From contig NZ_CP032744.1 of assembly GCF_003641145.1 (NCBI RefSeq), positions 992,001 through 1,056,000 of the forward strand: a DNA stretch of 64,000 bases, read 5' to 3'. This document shows positions 26,819 to 36,331 of this stretch, one piece after another (position 1 is the first letter of the stretch; each line of letters starts with the position of its first letter). The position numbers and the translations under genes are program-made. Origin of the DNA: Lactiplantibacillus paraplantarum. Lineage in GTDB: Bacteria > Bacillota > Bacilli > Lactobacillales > Lactobacillaceae. The notes beneath the pieces are model-generated. The model was not told the DNA's origin. It made no database searches and saw only the letters and a list, made by a program, of their open reading frames with translations.

Positions 26819-27022
26819 CGGTTACTGGTCGTTCATGTCGGCACTTAGTTAACAGTGCGCAACTCGGCGAGACAGTGAGTGATCCGGTTGTTCGAATGAA
26901 AGGACCGTGAACGCTAGTTGAAGGTAAGTGCCAGCATCGTAGCTGACTAATTCAGGCTATGAAGGCAATCGTTCCAGCCGTTTTAGGACCAACCTTTTGG
27001 GGCACGTTTCGACAATATTGAC
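26819..27022. other. Intergenic region with a dispersed 35-bp repeat
   Basis: No gene is seen. Positions 26994-27028 hold a 35-base sequence (CTTTTGGGGCACGTTTCGAC and onward) that recurs with three differences at 54824-54858, again between a stop codon and a hairpin. A 16-base core of it recurs at 55927-55942. Confidence 0.6.
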
Positions 27023-27065
27023 AGAAAAGCTCTGTAAAACTATTTCGGTTTTACAGAGCTTTTCT
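27023..27065. terminator. Strong hairpin terminator
   Basis: An 18-bp perfect stem (AGAAAAGCTCTGTAAAAC and its complement) with a TATTTCG loop. The A/T-rich base gives it terminator character on both strands; it lies between the hydrolase (plus) and the small peptide gene (minus). Confidence 0.85.
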
Positions 27066-27131
27066 TAGTATGTTTTTAAGGTAACGCTGGTACTTAATAT
27101 TAACGATTTGGTTTATTTGTGCTAATTAACC

Positions 27132-27332
27132 TTAGCGACGATGTTTGACATGGTGAGTGCGGGCTGGCCGCTTAGTGCGGTGATGGTGTGAAGTTTTCGT
27201 TCGGTGTTTAACGTGTAGCGTTACGCGAGTTCCCCGAACTCGGAGCGCTTGGGCATTTGTTGCTGGCGTAGCTAACAAGCCGCCACAGATACCTAATATA
27301 AGTAACGCTGAGATCCCGTAATGCATTTTCAT
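27132..27332 (-). CDS. Small secreted His/Arg/Lys-rich peptide
   Basis: A 66-residue ORF with a clear Sec signal peptide (ISALLILGICGGLLATPATNAQA, cleavage likely after residue 28). The mature ~38 residues are strongly basic, with repeated HH, KR and VKH elements (KTSHHHRTKRPARTHHVKHRR is the tail). AAAGGGGCGG precedes the ATG. I do not recognise a family. A cationic cell-wall-binding, metal-binding or antimicrobial role is possible but unproven. Confidence 0.75.
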   Translation of the reverse strand: MKMHYGISALLILGICGGLLATPATNAQALRVRGTRVTLHVKHRTKTSHHHRTKRPARTHHVKHRR

Positions 27333-27532
27333 AATAAACCGCCCCTTTAATTGAAAAATCCTTATTAAGTTTATAAGTAATTTCGGTCAGCGTCAACTTT
27401 GGCAGGGTGGTTGACTTTACGAAACGTTAACGGCTTGTTAACGAATAATTCACAAAAAGCCCGTTAATTTGATTGTATTTTGAATCATTTTCCTTTATGG
27501 TGAGAGTAATATAAAAAAGGGAGTTTGGCTAA

Positions 27533-27973
27533 ATGAATATTGAAATCTTAAACTCAGCAATTCAAGACTTACATTTCCAAATCGTTTACGATCGTTCCGA
27601 AGATGATGAGAATCCTGGTCAAGGCCAATTCAGTTACACGACGGCCAACCCAGATGTTAAGAAGACGTTTGGCGATGACGTTGTGCAAGCACAATTACAA
27701 GTGACTTACAAAGAAGAAATGTTTGATCTTTCCGCCACGGTTTTTGCGATTGTTCGCTTAAGTGGTGAGATGGTCGGCATTATTGAACGTCAATCTGATA
27801 ATAAGTCGATTGAAGATGACGAACAAGCAATGTTGGATAACTTAAACGGGGCCATCATTCCTGCCTTGTCTGCGAAGGTTCGGGCCTATGCAGCACTACT
27901 ATCAACGGAAGCTAGCAATTTTGCCATCATGCCGGCTGATTTTGATGATAGTCAGCCGAATGATGCTGAATAA
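27533..27973 (+). CDS. SecB-like fold protein, possibly DUF1149 family
   Basis: A 146-residue acidic cytoplasmic protein. The pattern of long beta strands (VVQAQLQVTYKEEMFDLSA, VFAIVRLSGEMVGIIE) followed by a C-terminal helix (IIPALSAKVRAYAALLSTEA) resembles the SecB-like fold of DUF1149 proteins in lactic acid bacteria. The family call is tentative. It has a good AAAAAGGGAG ribosome site and its own terminator, so it is monocistronic. Confidence 0.6.
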   Translation: MNIEILNSAIQDLHFQIVYDRSEDDENPGQGQFSYTTANPDVKKTFGDDVVQAQLQVTYKEEMFDLSATVFAIVRLSGEMVGIIERQSDNKSIEDDEQAMLDNLNGAIIPALSAKVRAYAALLSTEASNFAIMPADFDDSQPNDAE

Positions 27974-27982
27974 AGCAAGTGA

Positions 27983-28007
27983 GCTTGTCAATTGACAAGC
28001 TTTTTTT
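27983..28007 (+). terminator. Terminator
   Basis: GCTTGTC and GACAAGC flank AATT, followed by seven T residues, ten bases after the preceding stop codon. Confidence 0.93.
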
Positions 28008-28035
28008 GTATCATGATGCTTAGTGATTATCATTG

Positions 28036-28062
28036 TGTAAGCGCTAACAAAGATGCTATAAT
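28036..28062 (+). promoter_or_regulatory. cre site within a promoter
   Basis: TGTAAGCGCTAACA (28036-28049) matches the CcpA consensus TGWAANCGNTNWCA at every position. TATAAT follows at 28057-28062, with TTGTGT 18 bases upstream as -35. CcpA bound here would block the promoter, so the downstream transcript should be carbon-catabolite repressed. Confidence 0.8.
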
Positions 28063-28121
28063 TAGGTTGGTCAGGGTTGACCAAGCAACGGATGTTGTCA
28101 TTATGAGGTCAAAAGGTATTT

Positions 28122-28181
28122 ATGGTGACTTCAGCAATTATTGCTTTGATTAGCTTACTGGGAAGCTCAAAGCGGGGGTGA
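28122..28181 (+). CDS. Possible 19-residue hydrophobic micropeptide
   Basis: The ORF reads MVTSAIIALISLLGSSKRG: a hydrophobic helix with a basic end, the layout of small membrane peptides and type I toxins. AAAAGG lies about six bases before the ATG. It is the only sensible ORF in the cre-controlled transcript. The length is too short for a firm call. Confidence 0.3.
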   Translation: MVTSAIIALISLLGSSKRG

Positions 28182-28262
28182 CTGTTCAGCAACGGTCAAC
28201 ACACATAGGGGTCTATGGTTATAACACACATAGTTTGGGATCGACCAGTAAGTAAGCACGCC

Positions 28263-28301
28263 TGGTGGCTAGATTACTTGGGTAATTTAGCCACCATTTT
28301 T
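28263..28301 (+). terminator. Terminator of the short transcript
   Basis: TGGTGGCTA and TAGCCACCA pair, with ATTAC/GTAAT stacked inside around a TTGG loop, followed by TTTTT. About 100 bases separate it from the next gene. Confidence 0.92.
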
Positions 28302-28352
28302 GGTTGCGTTTGATCAGGGACCCGCGACAAAAAATGAAAACTGTCGTGGTGA

Positions 28353-28388
28353 AATTACTGTCATTTACAGTATGAAAGCGTATACTGA
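28353..28388 (+). promoter_or_regulatory. Overlapping inverted repeats over a -10 element
   Basis: TACTGT-N5-ACAGTA (28356-28372) overlaps CAGTAT-N8-ATACTG (28368-28387). TATACT at 28381-28386 is a good -10 about 20 bases before the next gene's ribosome site. The symmetry suggests a repressor operator. Confidence 0.4.
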
Positions 28389-28408
28389 CGGTGAGAGGGG
28401 TGAGCGTC

Positions 28409-28972
28409 ATGTTTAAACCAATGGCATCTATTTTTACTAACCATCAAATTGCCGGGCATTACCGAGCGATTGAGCGGGCGCAAAAGTGTGTCGTCCCGTT
28501 TCATTTTGAAATTCAGGGACGGGAATATCCGCAACCTAAGCCGGAGCGGAACTGGCTGCGACGACTATCGGGGACGTCGAGTGAAAAGTACGCAATGGTC
28601 GAATTGACACCGACTAAAGTTGTACTCTGGTCGCCAGAAGGCCGCAATCTAGGGGAAATGCCGCTCAGCAATGTTCGCCGTATTCAAATCGGGGCGATTC
28701 GCTGTCACGTTACGGCTGGTCTTGATCCCCGGCACGCATTTCGGTCCACAATATTTGTGCTAACAGATACCGGCAACTATTATTTTGCTAATTCTGATAT
28801 GGAAGTCTTACCAGCTATTTTTAAATTCGCCCATGAACACCAAATTCCAGTTGAGGATCCGTTACGATTAATTCCATTATTAAAAGTCGGCTGGCGGGTC
28901 GCAGCCGTCACGTTACATGAGACGTATGCGCAACTCGTCGCACACACGGGTTACCCGGCGGATAAGGTCTAG
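28409..28972 (+). CDS. Protein of unknown function, PH-like middle region
   Basis: A 187-residue soluble protein. Residues about 55-95 (YAMVELTPTKVVLWSPEGRN then LGEMPLSNVRRIQIG) have the strand pattern of PH/GRAM-like domains, followed by FVLTDTGNYYFAN. The rest is not recognised. The ATG at 28409 follows GAGAGGGGTGAGCG. There are no membrane segments or signal peptide. A terminator follows, so the gene stands alone. Confidence 0.7.
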   Translation: MFKPMASIFTNHQIAGHYRAIERAQKCVVPFHFEIQGREYPQPKPERNWLRRLSGTSSEKYAMVELTPTKVVLWSPEGRNLGEMPLSNVRRIQIGAIRCHVTAGLDPRHAFRSTIFVLTDTGNYYFANSDMEVLPAIFKFAHEHQIPVEDPLRLIPLLKVGWRVAAVTLHETYAQLVAHTGYPADKV

Positions 28973-29037
28973 CCTAATTATTAGGGTCGGCGTTGGGGGT
29001 TGAGCGGACGCCGTCATATCTAATGGCGATTAATCAT

Positions 29038-29076
29038 ATAAAAAGCCGGACTGTCTGCGGACAATCCGGTTTTTAT
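29038..29076. terminator. Bidirectional terminator before gdhA
   Basis: AAAAGCCGGACTGTC and GACAATCCGGTTTTT form a long, nearly perfect stem closed by TGCG, with T-runs on both strands. It separates convergent genes. Confidence 0.92.
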
Positions 29077-29090
29077 GTGCAATTAAACTT

Positions 29091-30461
<1,371 letters not shown>

Positions 30462-30712
30462 TTAACTATAATCTTAATTCTAATGGTCATGTTCGGAAAT
30501 TGCACGAGTTAAATCAACTAAATTTTGATAAAATTTTAGTGACTTTGGTCAAAGCGTAAGCTGATCAACGGGATTGATTTGGTTCGGCGGACTAACAATA
30601 ATTCGCGTTTTAATGCAAATTCGGTCGGGGGAGTGTATGCTGAAAGCATCAAAAAGTAGTGGTCATGTTCAATCAGCGAATGGACTACTCACCAGGGACA
30701 GGGGGGATTGTG

Positions 30713-31891
30713 ATGCGCAAACGTCGTTGGTTATTAGGGTTAATACCAATCTTATTGGGGTTGATTGGTATTGGTATTTGGGGATCACAGCAGTTAGGTC
30801 AAGGAGCACGGCAAGTCACGCCGAAGACGCTCAAAGTTCAGCAGGCGGCTTCAAAAATTAAACCGGCCACTAAGAAGAAGCGGGTGACACCACAGAAGCG
30901 TCAGCCACGGTCCGGACAACTCAGCGAAGCACAGGCCATTAAGCAGATTGATCAGCTAATTAAAAGTCATCATATTATGGGGACGTTACTGCTGACGACC
31001 AATGGGCCAGCGGGGGTTCGGATTCGGACGTACGGTTATGCGGATGATGCCGGTCGGATACGCAACACTAAGACGGAAGCTTATCCGTTGGCGTCACTGC
31101 AAAAGGCAGTCACGGGGGCCATTATTCAGAAGTTGATCAATCAGGGTAAGTTAAGCATGACAACGAAACTCAGTCATTTCTATCCGGGGATACCATATGC
31201 TAACCAGATCACTGTTCGGCAACTCTTAGATCACCGTTCCGGGATTCGGATGGCCGAGATGACGCCGAAGTCGATCTTGCCAACTGAAACGGCGCGGTTG
31301 AATTTTACTTTGCGGCATTTGCTGTCAACGGGTAACCATGCGTATGCTTATTCCAATGCTAACTTTACGGTTCTCGCGGGAATCATTCGTAAAGTAACGC
31401 ACAAGTCGTATCAAACGGCGCTCAATAATGATATCATTCGGCCATTAGGATTGAAGCATACTTATGAATATAATGATATTCCGGGTAACGTGTTGAATCC
31501 GTCCTCGTATCGCTTGACGAATGGTCTGGGACAAGGCGGCATTATTTCTAAGCCACTGCAGTCAAGCGAACTTGGTTGCGGCAGTTTGTACATGAGTGTG
31601 GGTGATTATTATAAATTCATGTACGCACTCCAAAGTGGTCAGTTATTGGGGTCAGCGGGTTTGCGGTCGGTCGCCGATAATTTCCAGCTCAAATATTCTG
31701 CCGGGGTTTATTACCAAGCCGGCCAATTGATCCGGGTTGGTGGTAATGATAATAATTTCCACACCTATTATATGGGGTCACGGAATGCGAAGGTCGCCTT
31801 GGTCTTATTTGAGAATCAGGGGGTCTTCGGTGGTGACAATCAGGTTGCTTATAAGATTCGTAATATTCTTCTGAAGACAGCACCGTTTTAG
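30713..31891 (+). CDS. Membrane-anchored serine hydrolase (class C beta-lactamase/PBP-like)
   Basis: A 392-residue protein with an N-terminal membrane helix (WLLGLIPILLGLIGIGIWG), a basic linker to about residue 80 and a beta-lactamase-family domain. SLQK (Ser128 to Lys131) is the S-x-x-K motif and YSNANF the Y-x-N motif; GQGGI near residue 280 may be the third element. It probably acts outside the membrane on peptidoglycan or D-amino-acid esters. A stump of a very similar gene lies at 43749-43892. Confidence 0.88.
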   Translation: MRKRRWLLGLIPILLGLIGIGIWGSQQLGQGARQVTPKTLKVQQAASKIKPATKKKRVTPQKRQPRSGQLSEAQAIKQIDQLIKSHHIMGTLLLTTNGPAGVRIRTYGYADDAGRIRNTKTEAYPLASLQKAVTGAIIQKLINQGKLSMTTKLSHFYPGIPYANQITVRQLLDHRSGIRMAEMTPKSILPTETARLNFTLRHLLSTGNHAYAYSNANFTVLAGIIRKVTHKSYQTALNNDIIRPLGLKHTYEYNDIPGNVLNPSSYRLTNGLGQGGIISKPLQSSELGCGSLYMSVGDYYKFMYALQSGQLLGSAGLRSVADNFQLKYSAGVYYQAGQLIRVGGNDNNFHTYYMGSRNAKVALVLFENQGVFGGDNQVAYKIRNILLKTAPF

Positions 31892-32209
31892 GCGTATTTT
31901 CACACTAACTAGGTTGCAGATAACTTACGCTGCGATTGGGTTAGTGTGTTTTTTGTAGTCTGCTTGATAGCCACTATAAATGACGTTAAGCTGGTTGGCG
32001 CTATTCGGGTTACAACATCGCCGTGATTAGAGCACTGCCCCTAGTCGATGACGATTAAGTCGCCAGTAGGAGTGTTACTAATGACTAGTGGTGGGCCAGA
32101 AATGTTGCGAAAACTCTTAAAATAAGTAAATATTCATCTGAAAAGATGGCGAATAAGTTGAAGTAACGCTATGATGAGGTTAGAAATTAAATGATGCAGG
32201 TGAAAGTTA
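31892..32209. other. Intergenic region before the epimerase gene
   Basis: Apart from the terminator at 31901-31954 I see no gene, repeat or strong promoter. AGGTGAAAGTTA before 32210 is the ribosome site of the next gene. Confidence 0.5.
31901..31954 (+). terminator. Terminator of the serine hydrolase gene
   Basis: CACACTAAC and GTTAGTGTG pair across a 30-base loop that contains further weak pairing; TTTTTT follows. Confidence 0.82.
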
Positions 32210-33328
32210 ATGACAAAACCAATTAAGGTAATGACGATTTTCGGCACGCGACCAGAAGCAATCAAGATGGCACCGATCGTCTTGCAATTACAGCAGCAAG
32301 CACAGTTTGAACCCGTAACGGTGGTGACGGCCCAACATCGTGAAATGTTGGATCAGGTTCTAGCCATTTTCCACATTACACCGGACTATGATTTGAATAT
32401 TATGAAGCCCAATCAGACGTTAGCGGGGATCACAAGTCGGGTGCTCACCAAGTTGGATGCGATTATGGATGCTGAACAGCCGGATATCGTATTAGTCCAT
32501 GGCGATACGACAACCACGTTTGCGGCTAGTGTTAGTGCTTTCTATCATCAGATTCCAGTTGGTCACGTGGAGGCGGGCTTACGGACGTGGCAAAAGTATT
32601 CGCCGTATCCAGAAGAGATGAATCGGCAGTTGACGGACGTGCTCGCTGATATGTACTTTGCACCGACAGAACTGAGCCGCCAGAATTTGTTGAAAGAAAA
32701 TCACCCCGATGCGGCTATCACTGTTACCGGGAATACGGCTATTGACGCCTTAAAGCAGACGGTTTCAACGGACTATCAACATGCCGCCCTCAATTTGATA
32801 CAGCCCGGTCACCGGATGATTTTACTGACGATGCACCGGCGTGAGAACCAGGGGGCCCCAATGGAAGCCGTCTTTACGGCCATCAAGCGAGTCGTCGCGC
32901 AACATCCTGATGTCGAAGTGGTCTACCCAGTGCATCTGAGCCCGGCAGTACAGACGGTGGCGAAGCGGATCTTAGGGGATACCGACCGGATTCACTTGAT
33001 TGAGCCACTGGATGTGCTTGATTTTCACAACATGGCAGCCCGGAGTTACTTTATTATGACGGATTCCGGTGGGGTGCAGGAAGAGGCTCCCTCATTGAAT
33101 AAGCCAGTGTTGGTTCTGCGGGATACTACCGAGCGGCCGGAAGGAGTTACTGCCGGGACGTTGCAACTAGTGGGGACGAATGGTGATCAAGTTGCGGCCG
33201 CCATGACGACATTATTAGATGACGCCACGGCATATCAGCGGATGGCGGATGCTGAGAACCCATACGGAGACGGTCATGCTGCGGAATATATCTTACAAGC
33301 GATTATGAAAGAAATTGGTACACATTAA
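32210..33328 (+). CDS. wecB: UDP-N-acetylglucosamine 2-epimerase
   Basis: A 372-residue non-hydrolysing epimerase (WecB/MnaA) converting UDP-GlcNAc to UDP-ManNAc for wall polymers. FGTRPEAIKMAP at the N-terminus, VLVHGDTTTTFAASVSAFYH, GHVEAGLRT, MHRREN and TDSGGVQEEAPSL are all family signatures; the length is standard. It is a single gene here, with no polysaccharide cluster around it; tagD for wall teichoic acid lies 14 kb away. Confidence 0.96.
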   Translation: MTKPIKVMTIFGTRPEAIKMAPIVLQLQQQAQFEPVTVVTAQHREMLDQVLAIFHITPDYDLNIMKPNQTLAGITSRVLTKLDAIMDAEQPDIVLVHGDTTTTFAASVSAFYHQIPVGHVEAGLRTWQKYSPYPEEMNRQLTDVLADMYFAPTELSRQNLLKENHPDAAITVTGNTAIDALKQTVSTDYQHAALNLIQPGHRMILLTMHRRENQGAPMEAVFTAIKRVVAQHPDVEVVYPVHLSPAVQTVAKRILGDTDRIHLIEPLDVLDFHNMAARSYFIMTDSGGVQEEAPSLNKPVLVLRDTTERPEGVTAGTLQLVGTNGDQVAAAMTTLLDDATAYQRMADAENPYGDGHAAEYILQAIMKEIGTH

Positions 33329-33724
33329 ATTATTTACATTTTTGTATAAACAGTGTAATATATGGACTGACATAGTGATAATAATTTTCACTTCTCCTGT
33401 AAAGATGTGAAATTAGTGAAGTAGCCGGAGATGGATGCCGCGGGGGTATCGCTGCCGGTTATTTTTTTGTGCTAAAATCTGGACGACTGATGGGGCGCTA
33501 TTAGCACTACGTACCACTGAGTACCCACTACTTGATTGGTAGCGTAAAGGTGGAGGTATAGTTACTGCGCTGTTGCAAGTAATTGTCAATAACAATTACC
33601 ACTTGATGGTCTGATTGCCAGCCCCTAACACGTTAGAAAACAGTAATCCTAGTGTAAAAGGTGTTTCCTACTGAATTCCATTGTATAATTGTAGATACTA
33701 TAAGTGAGCGTTGAGGATAAGTGA
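33329..33724. other. Intergenic region with a likely terminator
   Basis: A GC-rich hairpin with AGCCGG and CCGGTT arms and following ATTTTTTT lies at about 33423-33467. No gene is supported in the remaining 250 bases. Confidence 0.5.
33423..33467 (+). terminator. Probable terminator of the epimerase gene
   Basis: A short outer stem (AGCCGG/CCGGTT with one G-T pair) encloses a GC-rich loop and is followed by seven T residues. Confidence 0.6.
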
Positions 33725-34654
33725 ATGAATTTAAAAGCCCGTTACCCTAAAATTACGAAAAGCCTGGAGATCATTATTCGGCGATATGGTCAAGCGAACG
33801 TCAGCAATAATGCGATTGTGTTGGCTTATTACGCGTTGATGTCAATTGCACCGATTATTTTGATTGCTGGGAACATCATTGCCCGGTTTAATCTGAAGAC
33901 GGGGCAGATTTTAGCATACGCGCAAGAAGTCATCCCTAGTAATGTTTATCAGACGTTCAAGCCGATTTTAGTCTCGTTCTTATCTAGTGGTAGCAGCAGT
34001 AGTTTGTCGATTGGGATTTTGGTGACGGTCTGGTCGGCGTCTAAGATTATTGCCGCGATTCGTCGGAGTCTGAATGAGGCTTACGGTGTGACAGATGCGC
34101 AGAATGCTATCCTGACGAGAGTTATCGCCTTCTTCTTGACTTTGGGACTATTACTCTTAATTGTGGGGCTGGCGATTTTCTTCACCCTGAGTCAGTTGAT
34201 TCTGGATGTCATCTTGAACTTGACGAATCTTACCCGGGCAATCATTCCGAATTGGATCAATCAATTATTAGAAAATAAAAACTTGATTACTTTCGTTGGG
34301 ATGTTCGTTGTTGCCATGTTGCTGTATTACTTTGTGCCGAATGCCAAGGTTAAACTCCGCTATATCTGGACGGGCGCGTTAGTTACAACGATCGGTTGGA
34401 TCGTGATTTCACAAGGGTTCCGGGTGTATATCGAGTTATTCGCTAAACGGATTACGACGTATCAAACGATTGGGAGTTTGATTGTACTGATGTTCTGGCT
34501 GAATTTCTCAGGAATCTTATTGATGTTTGGCGGGGTCGTCAATGCCTCGGTACAAGAATGGTTTGAGCACACGATTGAGCCGAAATCACCACGGATGATT
34601 CGCCGCATTCGCCGACAATTTTTCAAACGTAAAAAGCCTAGTAACGAAAAGTAG
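33725..34654 (+). CDS. YihY/BrkB family membrane protein
   Basis: A 309-residue inner-membrane protein with six predicted helices, e.g. LAYYALMSIAPIILIAGNII and LITFVGMFVVAMLLYYFVPN. The N-terminal amphipathic segment and the SLSIGILVTVWSASKIIAAI region are hallmarks of the YihY/BrkB family (once mislabelled ribonuclease BN). The C-terminus is basic and cytoplasmic. The function of the family is not established. It is monocistronic. Confidence 0.9.
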   Translation: MNLKARYPKITKSLEIIIRRYGQANVSNNAIVLAYYALMSIAPIILIAGNIIARFNLKTGQILAYAQEVIPSNVYQTFKPILVSFLSSGSSSSLSIGILVTVWSASKIIAAIRRSLNEAYGVTDAQNAILTRVIAFFLTLGLLLLIVGLAIFFTLSQLILDVILNLTNLTRAIIPNWINQLLENKNLITFVGMFVVAMLLYYFVPNAKVKLRYIWTGALVTTIGWIVISQGFRVYIELFAKRITTYQTIGSLIVLMFWLNFSGILLMFGGVVNASVQEWFEHTIEPKSPRMIRRIRRQFFKRKKPSNEK

Positions 34655-34863
34655 TCAGAATTTTAAAAGTATAATCAGAACTTTTTAATTGAATCCGGGC
34701 GTTTAATCCTGTAAAATCAAAACTTTTTGCGATTTACATATCAAACGATTCGGATTTTGTGTATAATGGTGTTCGTGTGAAAAAAGTGCCGGTGCTTTCT
34801 GAAAGTAAGAGGCGTCTATTTCAAAATAAACAGGCGTAACAACGCCACAGGAGGAGAAAGATA

Positions 34864-35580
34864 GTGATTCATCAGCTTTTGGCAGAGTTCATGGGAACCG
34901 CCTTGATGATTATTTTTGGTGTCGGTGTACATTGTAGTGAGGTTTTAAAGGGGACCAAGTATCGCGGTTCTGGCCATATCTTCGCAATTACAACATGGGG
35001 TTTTGGGATTACAATTGCCCTCTTCATTTTCGGCAATGTCTGCATTAACCCGGCCATGGTGTTAGCCCAATGTATGTTAGGGAACATCTCGTGGTCATTG
35101 TTTATTCCGTATTCAGTTGCAGAAGTTTTGGGTGGGGTCGTTGGTGCTGTGATCGTCTGGATCATGTACGCGGACCACTTTGCCGCTTCTGCTGATGAGA
35201 TTTCCCCAATTACGATTCGGAACTTATTCTCAACCGCACCCGCTGTGCGGAACTTACCACGGAACTTCTTCGTCGAATTCTTCGATACATTTATTTTTAT
35301 TTCTGGGATTTTAGCTATTTCTGAAGTGAAGACGCCGGGGATCGTGCCGATTGGTGTTGGGCTCTTAGTCTGGGCCATTGGGATGGGTCTAGGTGGTCCA
35401 ACCGGATTCGCCATGAACCTTGCACGGGACATGGGTCCACGGATCGCCCACGCCATCTTACCAATTAAGAACAAGGCTGACAGCGACTGGCAATATGGGA
35501 TTATTGTTCCTGGGATTGCACCTTTCGTTGGGGCTGCTTGTGCGGCGTTGTTTATGCATGGGTTCTTTGGGATTGGGTAG
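34864..35580 (+). CDS. Aquaporin/glycerol-facilitator family channel with altered second NPA
   Basis: A 238-residue MIP-family channel with six membrane helices. The first half-helix has the standard motif CINPAMVLAQ. The second, normally NPARDxGPR, reads NLARDMGPR, keeping the selectivity Arg but replacing Pro with Leu. Start GTG 34864 follows AGGAGGAGAAAGATA. Family members in lactobacilli carry water, glycerol or lactic acid; the substrate here cannot be read from sequence. A terminator follows. Confidence 0.9.
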   Translation: MIHQLLAEFMGTALMIIFGVGVHCSEVLKGTKYRGSGHIFAITTWGFGITIALFIFGNVCINPAMVLAQCMLGNISWSLFIPYSVAEVLGGVVGAVIVWIMYADHFAASADEISPITIRNLFSTAPAVRNLPRNFFVEFFDTFIFISGILAISEVKTPGIVPIGVGLLVWAIGMGLGGPTGFAMNLARDMGPRIAHAILPIKNKADSDWQYGIIVPGIAPFVGAACAALFMHGFFGIG

Positions 35581-35595
35581 ATAATATTTGTTTTA

Positions 35596-35627
35596 AAGAC
35601 AGAAATATCAATTCTGTCTTTTTTTTA
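35596..35627 (+). terminator. Terminator of the channel gene
   Basis: AAGACAGAA and TTCTGTCTT form a 9-bp stem with a TATCAA loop and eight T residues. Confidence 0.92.
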
Positions 35628-35720
35628 TTGTAAAATAACGGTTGAGCAAGGTTACATATGTGTTTGCTATTTGATTGAGCTAAGAAAAAAGATAAAGATG
35701 TTACGTGTGTTAACGGATAA

Positions 35721-35879
35721 TTAGACGAAGCACTGGACGATAAAACGTTAAAATCCAAAAGACATTATTATAGAAAGAATATTTTCGATGAAGATTACGT
35801 ATTCTTTGACAATTATAAGTGGGAAGTTTTATTTGAGGTAATAGTTAAATTGAAGGAATATCTAGCAAATAAGCAATAG
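35721..35879 (+). pseudogene. C-terminal fragment of an unidentified gene
   Basis: After a stop at 35718-35720 the frame reads 52 residues with normal charged composition and no start codon, including the segment FDEDYVFFDNYKWEVLFEVI, and ends with LANKQ. No ribosome site or ATG is present. It looks like the tail of a degraded gene of unknown family. Confidence 0.4.
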
Positions 35880-36046
35880 AAAGAGTAGTGAACAGCTACT
35901 TATACATATCATAAAATCAATTCTAAGAACAGTGTTTGAGTAATAATTTGTAGTTAGCTAGTTTTACGGATGAGTGTCATATACTGTATTTATATAGCAA
36001 AATTAGTACTAATATAATCAATGTCAGAATTTATGGTAGTTAATTT

Positions 36047-36098
36047 AAAAAGCGAGATCAAGATTAGATTTTTATCTAATTTTGATCTCGCTTTTTAA
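36047..36098. terminator. Perfect long hairpin
   Basis: AAAAAGCGAGATCAA and its complement form a stem of more than 20 bp around TTTT, with A-runs and T-runs at the ends. It acts as a terminator on either strand and may be what is left of the decayed gene's end. Confidence 0.85.
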
Positions 36099-36331
36099 AC
36101 CATATGATGAGAACTATTTAAACAAAATGGTAACAAATAATTATTTTTTTGTTTAAACATATCATTGTGAAAAAGTGCAAATCAATACCTACGTTCAATG
36201 TATATACAATGTATCATATTTTTACTTTTGATATTTCTGTCTATAATTTTCTATTTTTGCAATTTCTCTTTTATATCAATGCTTTTTGCGTATTTATAAA
36301 AATAATATTTTTATTTGCTTGTTTATGTTAG

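Larger units (their letters stand above)
28069..28301 (+). ncRNA. Predicted cre-controlled short transcript
   Basis: A transcription unit of about 235 nt is bounded by the cre promoter and a strong terminator at 28263-28301, yet has no ordinary gene. It begins with a TTGGTCA/TGACCAA hairpin. Inside is one 19-codon ORF (28122-28181). It could be a small regulatory RNA, an mRNA for a micropeptide, or both. No known RNA family was recognised. Confidence 0.55.
35628..36331. other. AT-rich decayed region upstream of the IS
   Basis: About 700 bases of very AT-rich DNA with no intact gene. It contains one ORF fragment (35721-35879), a perfect hairpin (36047-36098) and the left flank of the IS30 element. 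A 60-codon ORF at 36149-36331 is an aromatic AT-rich artefact with no ribosome site. Confidence 0.55.

Noticed and set aside
34872..35474. Long minus-strand ORF opposite the aquaporin-family gene
   Set aside because: It mirrors the channel gene, has no ribosome site and a low-complexity Pro/Ile composition typical of antisense shadows.
36149..36331. Sixty-codon ORF very rich in Phe, Ile and Tyr left of the IS
   Set aside because: Composition reflects AT-rich DNA; no ribosome site and no neighbours of related function.
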